Of a DNA stretch of 16,853 nucleotides, positions 1 to 6,559 are shown in pieces. The stretch spans positions 1 to 16,853 of the forward strand of contig JAFPCE010000081.1 of NCBI GenBank assembly GCA_017390245.1, in the 5' to 3' direction. Numbering within the stretch: position 1 is the stretch's first letter; each line of letters opens with the position of its first letter. Position numbers and translations under genes: made by a program. The notes under the pieces are model-generated. The model had not been told where the DNA came from. It searched no databases and was given only the letters and a program-made list of their open reading frames with translations. This DNA comes from Selenomonadaceae bacterium (GTDB lineage: Bacteria; Bacillota; Negativicutes; Selenomonadales; Selenomonadaceae).

Positions 1-2
1 AG

Positions 3-527
3 CAGGCAAAATCCCTGGTGGTTTTAACCCTGGGCACAAATATTGGCGGCTGCATTATCATTGATGGCAAGCTGTATCATGGAGCAGGTTATGCCGCTGG
101 TGAATTTGGCCTGATGCCAGTAAAGGATGGCATGACTTTTCAGGAGAGAGCCTCTGCCAGGGTTCTAATTGAAAAGCTGGCTAAAGCTAAGGATATGAAT
201 CCTCAGGATATTTCTCTGGAGCAGTTTGCCCAGTGGTATCAGGAAGAGGATGTGGATGCCCTTAACTACGTGCCTTTGTGGGAAAGGGAGCTGGCTCATG
301 GCCTGGCTCAGCTGTGCTGCGTCCTAAATCCTGAGAAAATCATTATTGGCGGCGGCATCAGTGAATATGGGGAGCTGCTTTTGCCAGGGGTCCAGAGGGA
401 AATGGGCAGGGTGCTGGAACCAGCCTTGTTAAAGAATACGGAGATTGCCTTTGCGGGACTGGCTAACAATGCAGGCATGCTGGGAGCTTTGTATAACTTC
501 CTGTCCAGGGAGCGGGAGGGAATGTAA
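3..527 (+). CDS. ROK family sugar kinase, C-terminal part (5' end outside window)
   Basis: This is the C-terminal half or more of a ROK (repressor/ORF/kinase) family protein. The reading frame is open back to the window edge (base 3), so the true start lies upstream. The family phosphorylates sugars such as glucose, N-acetylmannosamine or N-acetylglucosamine with ATP in the cytoplasm. Visible family signatures are the phosphate-binding GTNIGGC segment near the start and the AAGEFG motif. Near the end come the LNPEKIIIGGGIS block and an NNAGMLGAL tail. The usual ROK zinc site (CxCGxxGCxE) is absent, and the histidine normally found in GExGH is leucine here (GEFGL). That places it in a zinc-less ROK subgroup. 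The stop codon abuts the nagA start, so the two genes are co-transcribed, which suggests an N-acetyl amino sugar as substrate. A NagC-like regulator is less likely, although any N-terminal helix-turn-helix would lie outside the window. Confidence 0.85.
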   Translation, partial: QAKSLVVLTLGTNIGGCIIIDGKLYHGAGYAAGEFGLMPVKDGMTFQERASARVLIEKLAKAKDMNPQDISLEQFAQWYQEEDVDALNYVPLWERELAHGLAQLCCVLNPEKIIIGGGISEYGELLLPGVQREMGRVLEPALLKNTEIAFAGLANNAGMLGALYNFLSREREGM

Positions 528-1799
528 ATGAAGCATGAGCTGAAGGCTATTGTAAACGGTAAATTGATTCACACCATGAATTTCTGGGATCATAGTGACT
601 GCGTATTGCTGTTTGACAGCAGGGTAGTGGATATTGTCAGCACAGAAATATATAAAAAGAAGTATCAGCACAAGGTGACGGCAGAATATGATGCTAAGGG
701 CTGCCACGTCAGTGCCGGCTTTGTTAATGTGCATATTCATGGCTGTGTGGGACATGATACTATGGATGCCAGTGTGGATGGTTTGCTGGCCATGGCTAAG
801 GCTCAGGCAGCAGATGGTGTTACCAGCTTTTGTCCTACGACTATGACTGCCAGCAGGGAGTCTATAGCCAGTGCCTTAAAGGCAGTGAAGCAGGCTATGG
901 CAGTGCAGGCTGAAGCTGGTCTGGAGGGCGCAAGAATCCTGGGAGCTAATATGGAAGGCCCTTTTATCAGCCCTCAGTACAAAGGTGCCCAGAAGCTGGA
1001 GCATATCCAGCAGGCTGATTTTGCCATGGTAGAGCCTTATAAGGATATTATTCGTTTAATAACTGTTGCCCCAGAGGAACTGGATAATGAAAAGGGCAGG
1101 AAGTTTATCCAAGAGTGTCAGGAGGCTGGCATTGTAGTATCCATGGGACATAGTGCAGCAGATTATGACATGTCAGCTAAAGCTATAGAAAAATACGGTA
1201 TCCATCACGTAACCCATCTTTTTAATGCCATGACAGGCATGCATCACCGCAGGCCAGGCATGGTGGGAGCTGCGTTAAACAGCCCTCAGACAGATGCAGA
1301 GCTGATTGCTGATAATATCCATGTGGCACCAGCTATGCAAAATATTGTGGCCAGATTAAAGCCTGGCAGGGTAGTGCTGATAACGGATTCCATGCGGGCC
1401 TGTGGCCTGGGGGATGGCATCTCTGAGCTTGGTGGCCAGCAGGTGCTGGTAAAGGGCAATCTGGCAACCCTGGCTGATGGCACTATTGCAGGCAGTGTGC
1501 TGCACATGAATGATGCCGTGCGTAACTTTGCCCAGAATACTGCTGGTAATAATGTATCTGGAATTTTGCCAGGGGATATAGCAGTGCCATCGTCTATAAA
1601 TGAGAGTACAGGTGAGGCTGGTGGGCTTTATACGGGAGAGGTTTTAGCTGCAGCAACTTATAATCCTGCCAGATCTATCAATATGCCGGAGTACGGCAAT
1701 TTAGCCAAAGGCAGGCCGGCAGATATAATTATTTTTGATAATAATGTCAGGGTGCAGAAAACCTTCTGCCAGGGGAAACTGGTTTATAGTGCATCTTAA
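528..1799 (+). CDS. nagA: N-acetylglucosamine-6-phosphate deacetylase
   Basis: This enzyme removes the acetyl group from N-acetylglucosamine-6-phosphate to give glucosamine-6-phosphate and acetate, a cytoplasmic step in amino-sugar and peptidoglycan-fragment catabolism. It is an amidohydrolase-fold protein of 423 residues. The HxH motif lies at H69/H71 (NVHIHG) and the metal-ligand glutamate at E143 (MEGPF). Further active-site histidines are H208 (MGHSA) and H230 (HVTHLFNAM), and the catalytic aspartate is D287 (LITDS). A C-terminal NPAR...GRPADI segment returns to the beta sandwich. The ATG directly follows the stop of the ROK kinase gene with no gap, and GGGAGG lies within the end of that gene at a suitable distance. 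The protein is longer than the usual 380-400 residues. The excess seems to sit at about residues 338-368, between the TIAGS segment and the NPA motif. A hairpin terminator follows. Confidence 0.95.
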   Translation: MKHELKAIVNGKLIHTMNFWDHSDCVLLFDSRVVDIVSTEIYKKKYQHKVTAEYDAKGCHVSAGFVNVHIHGCVGHDTMDASVDGLLAMAKAQAADGVTSFCPTTMTASRESIASALKAVKQAMAVQAEAGLEGARILGANMEGPFISPQYKGAQKLEHIQQADFAMVEPYKDIIRLITVAPEELDNEKGRKFIQECQEAGIVVSMGHSAADYDMSAKAIEKYGIHHVTHLFNAMTGMHHRRPGMVGAALNSPQTDAELIADNIHVAPAMQNIVARLKPGRVVLITDSMRACGLGDGISELGGQQVLVKGNLATLADGTIAGSVLHMNDAVRNFAQNTAGNNVSGILPGDIAVPSSINESTGEAGGLYTGEVLAAATYNPARSINMPEYGNLAKGRPADIIIFDNNVRVQKTFCQGKLVYSAS

Positions 1800-1824
1800 A
1801 ATATTAGTTATAGTTTCTATTATG

Positions 1825-1875
1825 GCCACAACATATACTAAGGCTCAGATTATGGTATATGCTTGTGGCTTTTTT
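1825..1875 (+). terminator. Rho-independent terminator of the ROK kinase-nagA operon
   Basis: An inverted repeat pairs 1825-1838 (GCCACAACATATAC) with 1855-1869 (GTATATGCTTGTGGC) with one bulged base, leaving a 16-base loop. A run of six T follows at 1870-1875. It lies 25 bases after the nagA stop. Confidence 0.85.
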
Positions 1876-1946
1876 ATGTTTATTAGAGAAACTTACCTGT
1901 CATATTGGGACAAATCTATACTATTTTTGTAATTTTTTTCTGTCTC

Positions 1947-1975
1947 TTGCTAGGAAATTTTTATAGTAGTACAAT
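1947..1975 (+). promoter_or_regulatory. Sigma-A type promoter for the lysR gene
   Basis: TTGCTA at 1947-1952 and TACAAT at 1970-1975 are separated by 17 bases, 36 bases before the ATG. A short dyad, TACAA-TGT-TTGTA at 1970-1982, overlaps the -10 box and could be an operator, for example for self-regulation as in many LysR genes. That role is inference. Confidence 0.6.
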
Positions 1976-2011
1976 GTTTGTATATAAAATTTGTTATAGG
2001 AAGGTAATATT

Positions 2012-2896
2012 ATGGAAATAAAGGATATGCAGGCGTTTTATGCCATTGTTGAGGAAGGTAATATCAGTCATGCGGCTATCCGACTCAGCATTGCCCAGCC
2101 AGCTCTGAGCAGACAGATGAAGAAGCTGGAAACTTCTCTGGGGGTACAGCTCTTTGAGCGTGGCAGCCGCCGTATCCGCCTGACAGATGCAGGCATGCTG
2201 CTTTATTCCAGAGTAAAACATATTTTAGGCATGGTGGATGGCACTTTGCGTGAGATAACAGATATTGGTTCTGGCATTGCTGGTACTATTAAGCTGGGTA
2301 CAGTAACCAGCTCTGGTGCTATGCTGATTCCTGAGCTGGTGGCAGAGTTTCACAGAGAATATCCGCTAGTCAATTTCAATGTATGGGAAAGTGATGGTGC
2401 CCGTATCCTGGAGCTGTTAGACAGCCATATTATTGAGCTGGCTGTTACCAGAACCCAGGTGGACAGTGCTACCTATGAAAGCATCGTACTGCCAGATGAG
2501 CCATTGATTCTGGCTATGCATCAGGATTTGTGCAACTGCGGTGATGATCCTGAGTACGTTACCCTAGATGATTTGAAGGGCAAGCCATTAATTGTGCCAT
2601 TACGCTGGCGCAGCAGCTTCATGGAGCGCTGCCGCAAGAATAAATTTGAACCAACTATCCTGAGCGTTAGTGACAGTCTGGTGCAGAATATGCTGTGGAC
2701 CAAGCTGGGTATCGGTGTATCTCTGGTTCCTTCCTCTGCCCGCAGCCTGGCAAGCTCAGATAAGGTTATTTTCAAGCATATCAAGGATGCAGAGATTTAT
2801 ACCCACACTGTAGTAGCATGGCTGAAGAGCAGAACACTTTCCAGCAGCTGCCAGCATTTCCTGGATATGTTCCGCAGAAAGTATGTTAAGAGATAA
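2012..2896 (+). CDS. LysR family transcriptional regulator
   Basis: This is a 294-residue DNA-binding regulator of normal family length. The N-terminal winged helix-turn-helix spans about residues 1-60, with the characteristic HAAIRLSIAQPALSRQMKKLE recognition segment and the LGVQLFERGSRRIRLTDAG wing. A linker helix covers about 61-88. The rest (about 90-290) is the periplasmic-binding-protein-like effector domain. The start is supported by AGGAAGG at 1998-2004, seven bases before the ATG, and by an upstream promoter. Many LysR proteins control a divergent neighbour, but here the upstream gene (nagA) is codirectional and ends in a terminator. The target and co-inducer therefore cannot be named. 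The two-component genes follow 41 bases downstream with no visible terminator, so they may be co-transcribed. Confidence 0.93.
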   Translation: MEIKDMQAFYAIVEEGNISHAAIRLSIAQPALSRQMKKLETSLGVQLFERGSRRIRLTDAGMLLYSRVKHILGMVDGTLREITDIGSGIAGTIKLGTVTSSGAMLIPELVAEFHREYPLVNFNVWESDGARILELLDSHIIELAVTRTQVDSATYESIVLPDEPLILAMHQDLCNCGDDPEYVTLDDLKGKPLIVPLRWRSSFMERCRKNKFEPTILSVSDSLVQNMLWTKLGIGVSLVPSSARSLASSDKVIFKHIKDAEIYTHTVVAWLKSRTLSSSCQHFLDMFRRKYVKR

Positions 2897-2937
2897 ATTG
2901 TCTGGTCTAGGACTGGAGAAAGCATAGAGGTATTGTA

Positions 2938-3633
2938 ATGTCAGATAAGGGAAAAATTCTAATTGTTGAGGATGAGCACCGCATTGCAAGATTTCTGCAA
3001 ATGGAGCTGCAGCATGAGGGCTTTGAGGCTGCTACAGAGGATAATGGCCGCAGAGCCTACGACAGGATTATGCAGGAGGACTATGACCTGATACTGCTGG
3101 ATGTGATGCTGCCGGAAATGGATGGCCTTACCATCTGCCAGAGAGTCAGGGAACTGTCTGATGTGCCTATTATCATGCTGACAGCCCGTGATGAAATCGA
3201 CGACAAGGTAAAGGGCCTGAATATTGGCGCTGATGACTATATGACTAAGCCTTTTGCTACGCCAGAGCTTTTGGCACGGATTAACGTGGCCCTGCGGAAG
3301 CGTACCAGAACTGAAGTAAGGGAACAGTCTGAAGGAGAAGTGCTGCGGGTGAAGAATCTGGCCATGTACACTCTGCGCCATGAGGTTATGGTAGGGGAGG
3401 AGTCTGTGGAGCTGACCAAGAAGGAATATGACCTTTTGGAAATGCTGCTGAGAAACAAGCGCAATGTGCTGACCCGTGACCAGATTCTTTCTGATGTCTG
3501 GGGCTATGACTATATGGGTGATACCAATGTAGTGGATGTATATATACGCTATCTGAGGCAGAAGCTGGACGACCGCTTTGATGAGAAATATATTTATACC
3601 ATGCGCGGAGTAGGTTATGTTATCAAGGACTAA
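2938..3633 (+). CDS. OmpR/PhoB family response regulator
   Basis: This 231-residue response regulator has an N-terminal receiver domain (about 5-118). The acidic pair is E11/D12, the phosphoacceptor is D55 (LLDVMLP), the switch threonine is T82 (MLTARD), and K104 lies in TKPF. A winged-helix DNA-binding domain covers about 133-230, with LTKKEYDLLEMLL, the DVWGYDYMGDTNVVDVYIRYLRQKL recognition helix region and the RGVGYV terminal hairpin. All key residues are present, so the protein should be functional. An AGAGG at 2926-2930 precedes the ATG by seven bases. Its end overlaps the histidine kinase start by 17 bases, which is typical of a translationally coupled pair. The regulon is unknown. Because the partner kinase is interrupted, this regulator may now depend on another phosphodonor. 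Confidence 0.95.
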   Translation: MSDKGKILIVEDEHRIARFLQMELQHEGFEAATEDNGRRAYDRIMQEDYDLILLDVMLPEMDGLTICQRVRELSDVPIIMLTARDEIDDKVKGLNIGADDYMTKPFATPELLARINVALRKRTRTEVREQSEGEVLRVKNLAMYTLRHEVMVGEESVELTKKEYDLLEMLLRNKRNVLTRDQILSDVWGYDYMGDTNVVDVYIRYLRQKLDDRFDEKYIYTMRGVGYVIKD

Positions 3634-4813
3634 GGCCCTTTATCAGGGAGCAGTGAATTACATAAAGCAGCTGCGTATCTCTGTGAAGCTGACTTTGATT
3701 TACGCGGCGCTGATTGCCATATTGCTTTTTGCTACCAGCAGCTTTACTGTGATTGCTTTGTACTACACCCAGTATCACCAGGCGGAAAAAGAAATGAATA
3801 TCAGCATTGTCACTACCTTGCGGCAGCTGGAGGAGACCTGCAGCTTTCAGGTGGAGGCTCCCAGCATAGAGCGCTGGCACAGGGGTGACATGCCAAGAGC
3901 TGGCAGGCATCCTATTCCTCATGATGAAATGGATCATACCATTCTGGCAGTAAAGGATAAGCATGGTCATGTTACCATACAGGAGCATCCTGTTAATGAG
4001 GAGTTTAATCCTGCTAACATTGTCCGCCTGGATGTTTTTCCAGGGGTATTTTTAAAGATTACAGACGGCTCTGGGGGCATAGTTTTTGACAGTGATGAAC
4101 ATTCGCCTTCACTGGCAGTGCTGGCCAGCCATATTCAGGAGCATATTCCTGTATGGGCTAATCCAAAATTTCAGATTATTCGTCTGGAAAATTTCATAAT
4201 TTATTATCGTGATGTACCAATTTTGCTGAATGGCCAGGCCTATACGCTGCATTTCTTTAAGACTATAACAGCGGAAACCCACATGCTGGAGCTGATTCAG
4301 GAAATGCTGCTGGGTGAAATGATAGCAGGGCTGCTGCTGGCTTTGATTATAGGTTATTTCCTTAGCCAGAAGCTGCTGAAGCCAATCCGCACTATGACAG
4401 ATACAGCCCAGGCCATTGAGGTTAGTGATTTAGGCAGGAGAATTCAGGTGTCACCGGCTCAGGATGAGCTTTCCAAGCTGGCTGAAACCTTTAATACCAT
4501 GCTGCAGCGCATCCAGGAAGGGTTTATCCAGCAGCAGCATTTCGTGTCAGATGCTTCCCATGAGCTGCGGACGCCTATTACGGTTATCAAGGGCTATGCT
4601 GATATGCTGAACCGCTGGGGCAAAGAGGATCCGGAAACCCTGGAGGAAAGCCTGAAGGCTATCAGCTCTGAGGCTGAGGATATGCAGGAGCTGATAGAAA
4701 AGCTGCTGTTTTTAGCCAGGGCAGATCAGAAACGGCAGATTATTAACAAACAGCCGCTAGACCTGCAGGCTTTGATACATGATGTTTATAAAAAGCTGGA
4801 ATTAACAGTGTAG
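3617..4813 (+). CDS. Sensor histidine kinase, N-terminal part ending at an in-frame TAG
   Basis: This is the membrane sensor partner of the response regulator. It starts inside the regulator gene, with GGAG six bases before the ATG. Order of parts: short cytoplasmic start, membrane segment at about 25-50, extracytoplasmic sensor region at about 51-230, membrane segment at about 231-252, HAMP linker at about 253-300, and dimerisation/phosphoacceptor domain at about 303-372 with the H-box SDASHELRTP (H315). Translation stops at TAG (4811-4813) after residue 398, before the ATP-binding domain, so this piece alone cannot autophosphorylate. The missing ATPase domain continues in the same frame after the TAG. 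Only one codon separates this from a normal kinase of about 535 residues. The sensor loop is rich in histidine (seven between residues 88 and 124), which could indicate metal or pH sensing; that is inference. Confidence 0.85.
   Translation: MLSRTKALYQGAVNYIKQLRISVKLTLIYAALIAILLFATSSFTVIALYYTQYHQAEKEMNISIVTTLRQLEETCSFQVEAPSIERWHRGDMPRAGRHPIPHDEMDHTILAVKDKHGHVTIQEHPVNEEFNPANIVRLDVFPGVFLKITDGSGGIVFDSDEHSPSLAVLASHIQEHIPVWANPKFQIIRLENFIIYYRDVPILLNGQAYTLHFFKTITAETHMLELIQEMLLGEMIAGLLLALIIGYFLSQKLLKPIRTMTDTAQAIEVSDLGRRIQVSPAQDELSKLAETFNTMLQRIQEGFIQQQHFVSDASHELRTPITVIKGYADMLNRWGKEDPETLEESLKAISSEAEDMQELIEKLLFLARADQKRQIINKQPLDLQALIHDVYKKLELTV
4811..4813 (+). other. In-frame amber codon splitting the histidine kinase
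   Basis: TAG sits in the same frame as both kinase pieces, preceded by codons for LELTV and followed by codons for DHETELLHNDAG. The residues around it look like a normal kinase linker between the phosphoacceptor and ATPase domains. No frameshift is needed to join the halves. A single base change from CAG, AAG, GAG or TGG would explain it. Sequencing error, recent pseudogenisation and readthrough all remain possible. Confidence 0.9.
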
Positions 4814-4849
4814 GACCATGAAACAGAGCTGCTGCACAATGATGCCGGC

Positions 4850-5224
4850 ATGATATTTGCAGATAAGGTGGTTATGAAGCAGATGCTGCGTATTTTCCTG
4901 GATAATGCCATGAAGTATACGCCAAAGGGTGGTAAAATCACCCTGAGCTCTGTGAGAATGACCAATTATATGAAGGTAGATATTCAGGATACCGGCTTAG
5001 GTATTGCGCCGGAAAACCAGGAAAAGGTCTTCCAGCGGTTTTTCCGTGTTAACTCTTCCCGTACCAAAACTGCTGGTGAAGTGGGAGGAACTGGTCTGGG
5101 CCTTTCCATTGCCCGCTGGATTGCAGACAGCCATGATATTGGCATTACACTAGATAGTGAGCTGGGCAAGGGCACATGTTTTACTTTAATGATTCCATTA
5201 TGGACAGAAAAAGCTCCTCAGTAA
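4850..5224 (+). CDS. Sensor histidine kinase, C-terminal ATPase part (likely fragment of the same gene)
   Basis: This 124-residue stretch from the first in-frame ATG after the amber codon holds a complete HATPase_c domain. The N box is FLDNAMKYTP, the G1 box DTGLGIAPE, the F box VFQRFFRVN and the G2 box GGTGLGLSIA. It is in the same frame as the upstream kinase piece, and the open frame reaches back to the TAG at 4811-4813. No convincing ribosome binding site precedes this ATG, so it is more likely the tail of an interrupted gene than an independent ATPase. If the TAG is read through or is an error, the intact kinase would run 3617-5224. The stop codon lies inside a perfect palindrome that serves as terminator. 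Confidence 0.75.
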   Translation: MIFADKVVMKQMLRIFLDNAMKYTPKGGKITLSSVRMTNYMKVDIQDTGLGIAPENQEKVFQRFFRVNSSRTKTAGEVGGTGLGLSIARWIADSHDIGITLDSELGKGTCFTLMIPLWTEKAPQ

Positions 5225-5241
5225 TTACTGAGGAGCCTTTG
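5208..5241. terminator. Bidirectional palindromic terminator between kinase and cupin genes
   Basis: A perfect 24-base palindrome at 5213-5236 (arms GCTCCTCAGT and ACTGAGGAGC) contains the stop codon of the kinase. On the minus strand it is followed by five T (A run at 5208-5212), making a good terminator for the cupin gene. On the plus strand only CTTTGCTT follows, so it is weaker in that direction. Confidence 0.75.
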
Positions 5242-5277
5242 CTTATAGCCTGTAATATGGTGCTAAATATTTAGAAA

Positions 5278-5622
5278 TCAGAGGCTTTTGGTAATAAGAG
5301 CCGTGAATACTAAATCGCCTTCAGCAGCGCAGTTTTCGATGCTGTGGCCTTCACCATCTGGACAGAAGGTGGTAGTGCCAGCAGAGATTTTCATTTCCTT
5401 GCCGTTATCGCTGTAGAGAGCCTCCCCCTGGAGAATGTGGTAGGTCTCAGTGTTGCCATGGTGCTCATGGTAGCCAATGGAGCAGCCAGGAGGAATGGTA
5501 ACCTTGGCAAACATGTCATTGCCACCTAATTCGTTAGCACCCAGGATGTGCTGGATGGTGATTTCGCCTTTGCCGTTAGCCTTGTTTTTTGCCTTGACGA
5601 TATTGCTTTCAATAATAGCCAT
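5278..5622 (-). CDS. Small single-domain cupin protein
   Basis: This 114-residue protein consists of one cupin beta barrel. It matches both classical cupin motifs. Motif 1 is G46-x5-H52-x-H54-x4-E59-x6-G66. Motif 2 is G82-x5-P88-x-G90-x2-H93-x3-N97. H52, H54, E59 and H93 should bind a metal ion. Small cupins act as isomerases, dioxygenases or sugar- or signal-binding proteins, so the substrate cannot be deduced. I chose the ATG at 5622 because AAAGGAG precedes it on the minus strand; the open frame extends upstream to 5703 but that region looks non-coding. It converges on the histidine kinase and diverges from the ydcF-like gene. No signal peptide is visible, so it is probably cytoplasmic. 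Confidence 0.9.
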   Translation of the reverse strand: MAIIESNIVKAKNKANGKGEITIQHILGANELGGNDMFAKVTIPPGCSIGYHEHHGNTETYHILQGEALYSDNGKEMKISAGTTTFCPDGEGHSIENCAAEGDLVFTALITKSL

Positions 5623-5669
5623 AATGAACTCTCCTTTAAAACCTTTAGTTATATATTTTACACAAGCCA

Positions 5670-5688
5670 GGGCAGCCACTGACTGCCC
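5670..5688. other. Inverted repeat between the cupin and ydcF-like genes
   Basis: GGGCAG (5670-5675) and CTGCCC (5683-5688) form a six-base GC-rich dyad around a seven-base spacer. No T run follows on either strand, so it does not look like a terminator. It could be an operator or a leader hairpin of the cupin transcript. Confidence 0.35.
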
Positions 5689-5698
5689 CGTTAAAATA

Positions 5699-5727
5699 AT
5701 CATACATGAAAGCAGGTGTGTATGTAA
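5699..5727 (-). promoter_or_regulatory. Possible promoter of the cupin gene
   Basis: On the minus strand an extended -10 (TG just before TATGAT, 5704-5699) lies 17 bases after a poor -35 (TTACAT, 5727-5722). The implied leader is about 70 bases and would carry the GGGCAG/CTGCCC hairpin. The -35 match is weak. Confidence 0.3.
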
Positions 5728-6483
5728 ATGATATATTTATTGAAATTTGCCAGCAGTTTTATTTTGCCACCGGGCATTTTTATTGTGGTCATGGCTATGC
5801 TGGCGGTGTATTTGTGGCACAAAGCCGTGAAAAAGCCAGCTGTGATTCTGGGAATAATAACTTTTATTTTTTATATAGCCTGTACAAACTGGTTTGGGAG
5901 CATGCTGATAAGCAGCCTGGAAAATACCTACGAACAGCCTGCAAATCCCCAGGGGGATGTCATCATACTGCTGGGGGGCGGTGCTACCAAGGATACTCCT
6001 AATATGGGTGAGGAAGGCAATCTGGCCAGCAGCCCCACCAGCCGTATGCTGGCAGCGCTGGAAATACATAACCGCCTCCATGTGCCCATACTGGTTTCCG
6101 GTGGCCAGGTGTATGAGGACTCAGGGGCTGAGGCTGTTTTAACTAAACGGGAGCTGATGCGGCTGGGAGTTAAGGAAGAAGATATTATAGTGGAAGGCAG
6201 CAGCCTGAATACCCGCCAGAATGCCCAGTACAGCCGTGAGCTGATTGAGGGCTATGGCTTTACGGCGCCTATTCTGGTAACATCTGCTTTTCACATGGAA
6301 AGAGCTGTGCTGAATTTTCAGAAGGAAGGGCTGGCGGTGGTGGCTTATCCAACTGATTACCATAGCAACAGGCAGCAGATATTTCATTACAATAAGCTGA
6401 TGCCCACAACAGGTGGTTTAAGCTGCTGTGATACATATTTAAGGGAAAAGCTGAGAAGCTTTGTGACGAAACATTTTGAGTAA
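5728..6483 (+). CDS. YdcF/ElyC family (DUF218) membrane protein
   Basis: This 251-residue protein has two N-terminal membrane segments (about 7-30 and 37-53) and an extracytoplasmic or cytoplasmic DUF218 domain (about 75-235). Family hallmarks are VIILLGGG (78-85), ILVSGG (121-126), EGSSLNTRQNA (156-166) and LVTSAFHMERA (183-193). ElyC of Escherichia coli, in the same family, affects undecaprenyl-phosphate carrier lipid and envelope integrity. SanA and YdcF relatives are less well understood. A cell-envelope role is therefore likely but unproven. The ribosome binding site is weak (AGGTG about 10 bases upstream). It is transcribed divergently from the cupin and followed by an imperfect hairpin and the MATE gene. 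Confidence 0.88.
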   Translation: MIYLLKFASSFILPPGIFIVVMAMLAVYLWHKAVKKPAVILGIITFIFYIACTNWFGSMLISSLENTYEQPANPQGDVIILLGGGATKDTPNMGEEGNLASSPTSRMLAALEIHNRLHVPILVSGGQVYEDSGAEAVLTKRELMRLGVKEEDIIVEGSSLNTRQNAQYSRELIEGYGFTAPILVTSAFHMERAVLNFQKEGLAVVAYPTDYHSNRQQIFHYNKLMPTTGGLSCCDTYLREKLRSFVTKHFE

Positions 6484-6484
6484 C

Positions 6485-6510
6485 AGGCAATACAATTTTG
6501 TGATGCCTTT
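6485..6510 (+). terminator. Weak hairpin after the ydcF-like gene
   Basis: AGGCA (6485-6489) pairs with TGCCT (6504-6508), and an inner ATACA/TGTGA stem has one mismatch and one wobble around a four-base loop. Only a short TTTAT tail follows. It overlaps the presumed -35 region of the MATE promoter, so termination is probably partial. Confidence 0.35.
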
Positions 6511-6524
6511 ATGGACACTATAAT
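6496..6524 (+). promoter_or_regulatory. Possible promoter for the MATE transporter gene
   Basis: A perfect -10 box TATAAT lies at 6519-6524, 35 bases before the chosen ATG. The best -35 at 17-base spacing is the poor TTTTGT (6496-6501); TTGTGA at 6498-6503 is better but only 15 bases away. Confidence 0.45.
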
Positions 6525-6559
6525 TTGACTTGGAAATACATACAGGAAGGAGTGGGCAG

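Noticed and set aside
5623..5703. N-terminal extension of the cupin frame
   Set aside because: The ribosome binding site AAAGGAG lies inside this stretch and points to the ATG at 5622; the added residues do not resemble cupins.
5706..6002. 98-codon plus-strand frame starting just before the ydcF-like gene
   Set aside because: It overlaps the DUF218 protein in another frame and shows no recognisable pattern.
6530..6559. Earlier TTG start for the MATE transporter
   Set aside because: AGGAAGGAG is inside this stretch and serves the ATG at 6560; the extra residues are not family-like and would begin only a few bases after the -10 box.
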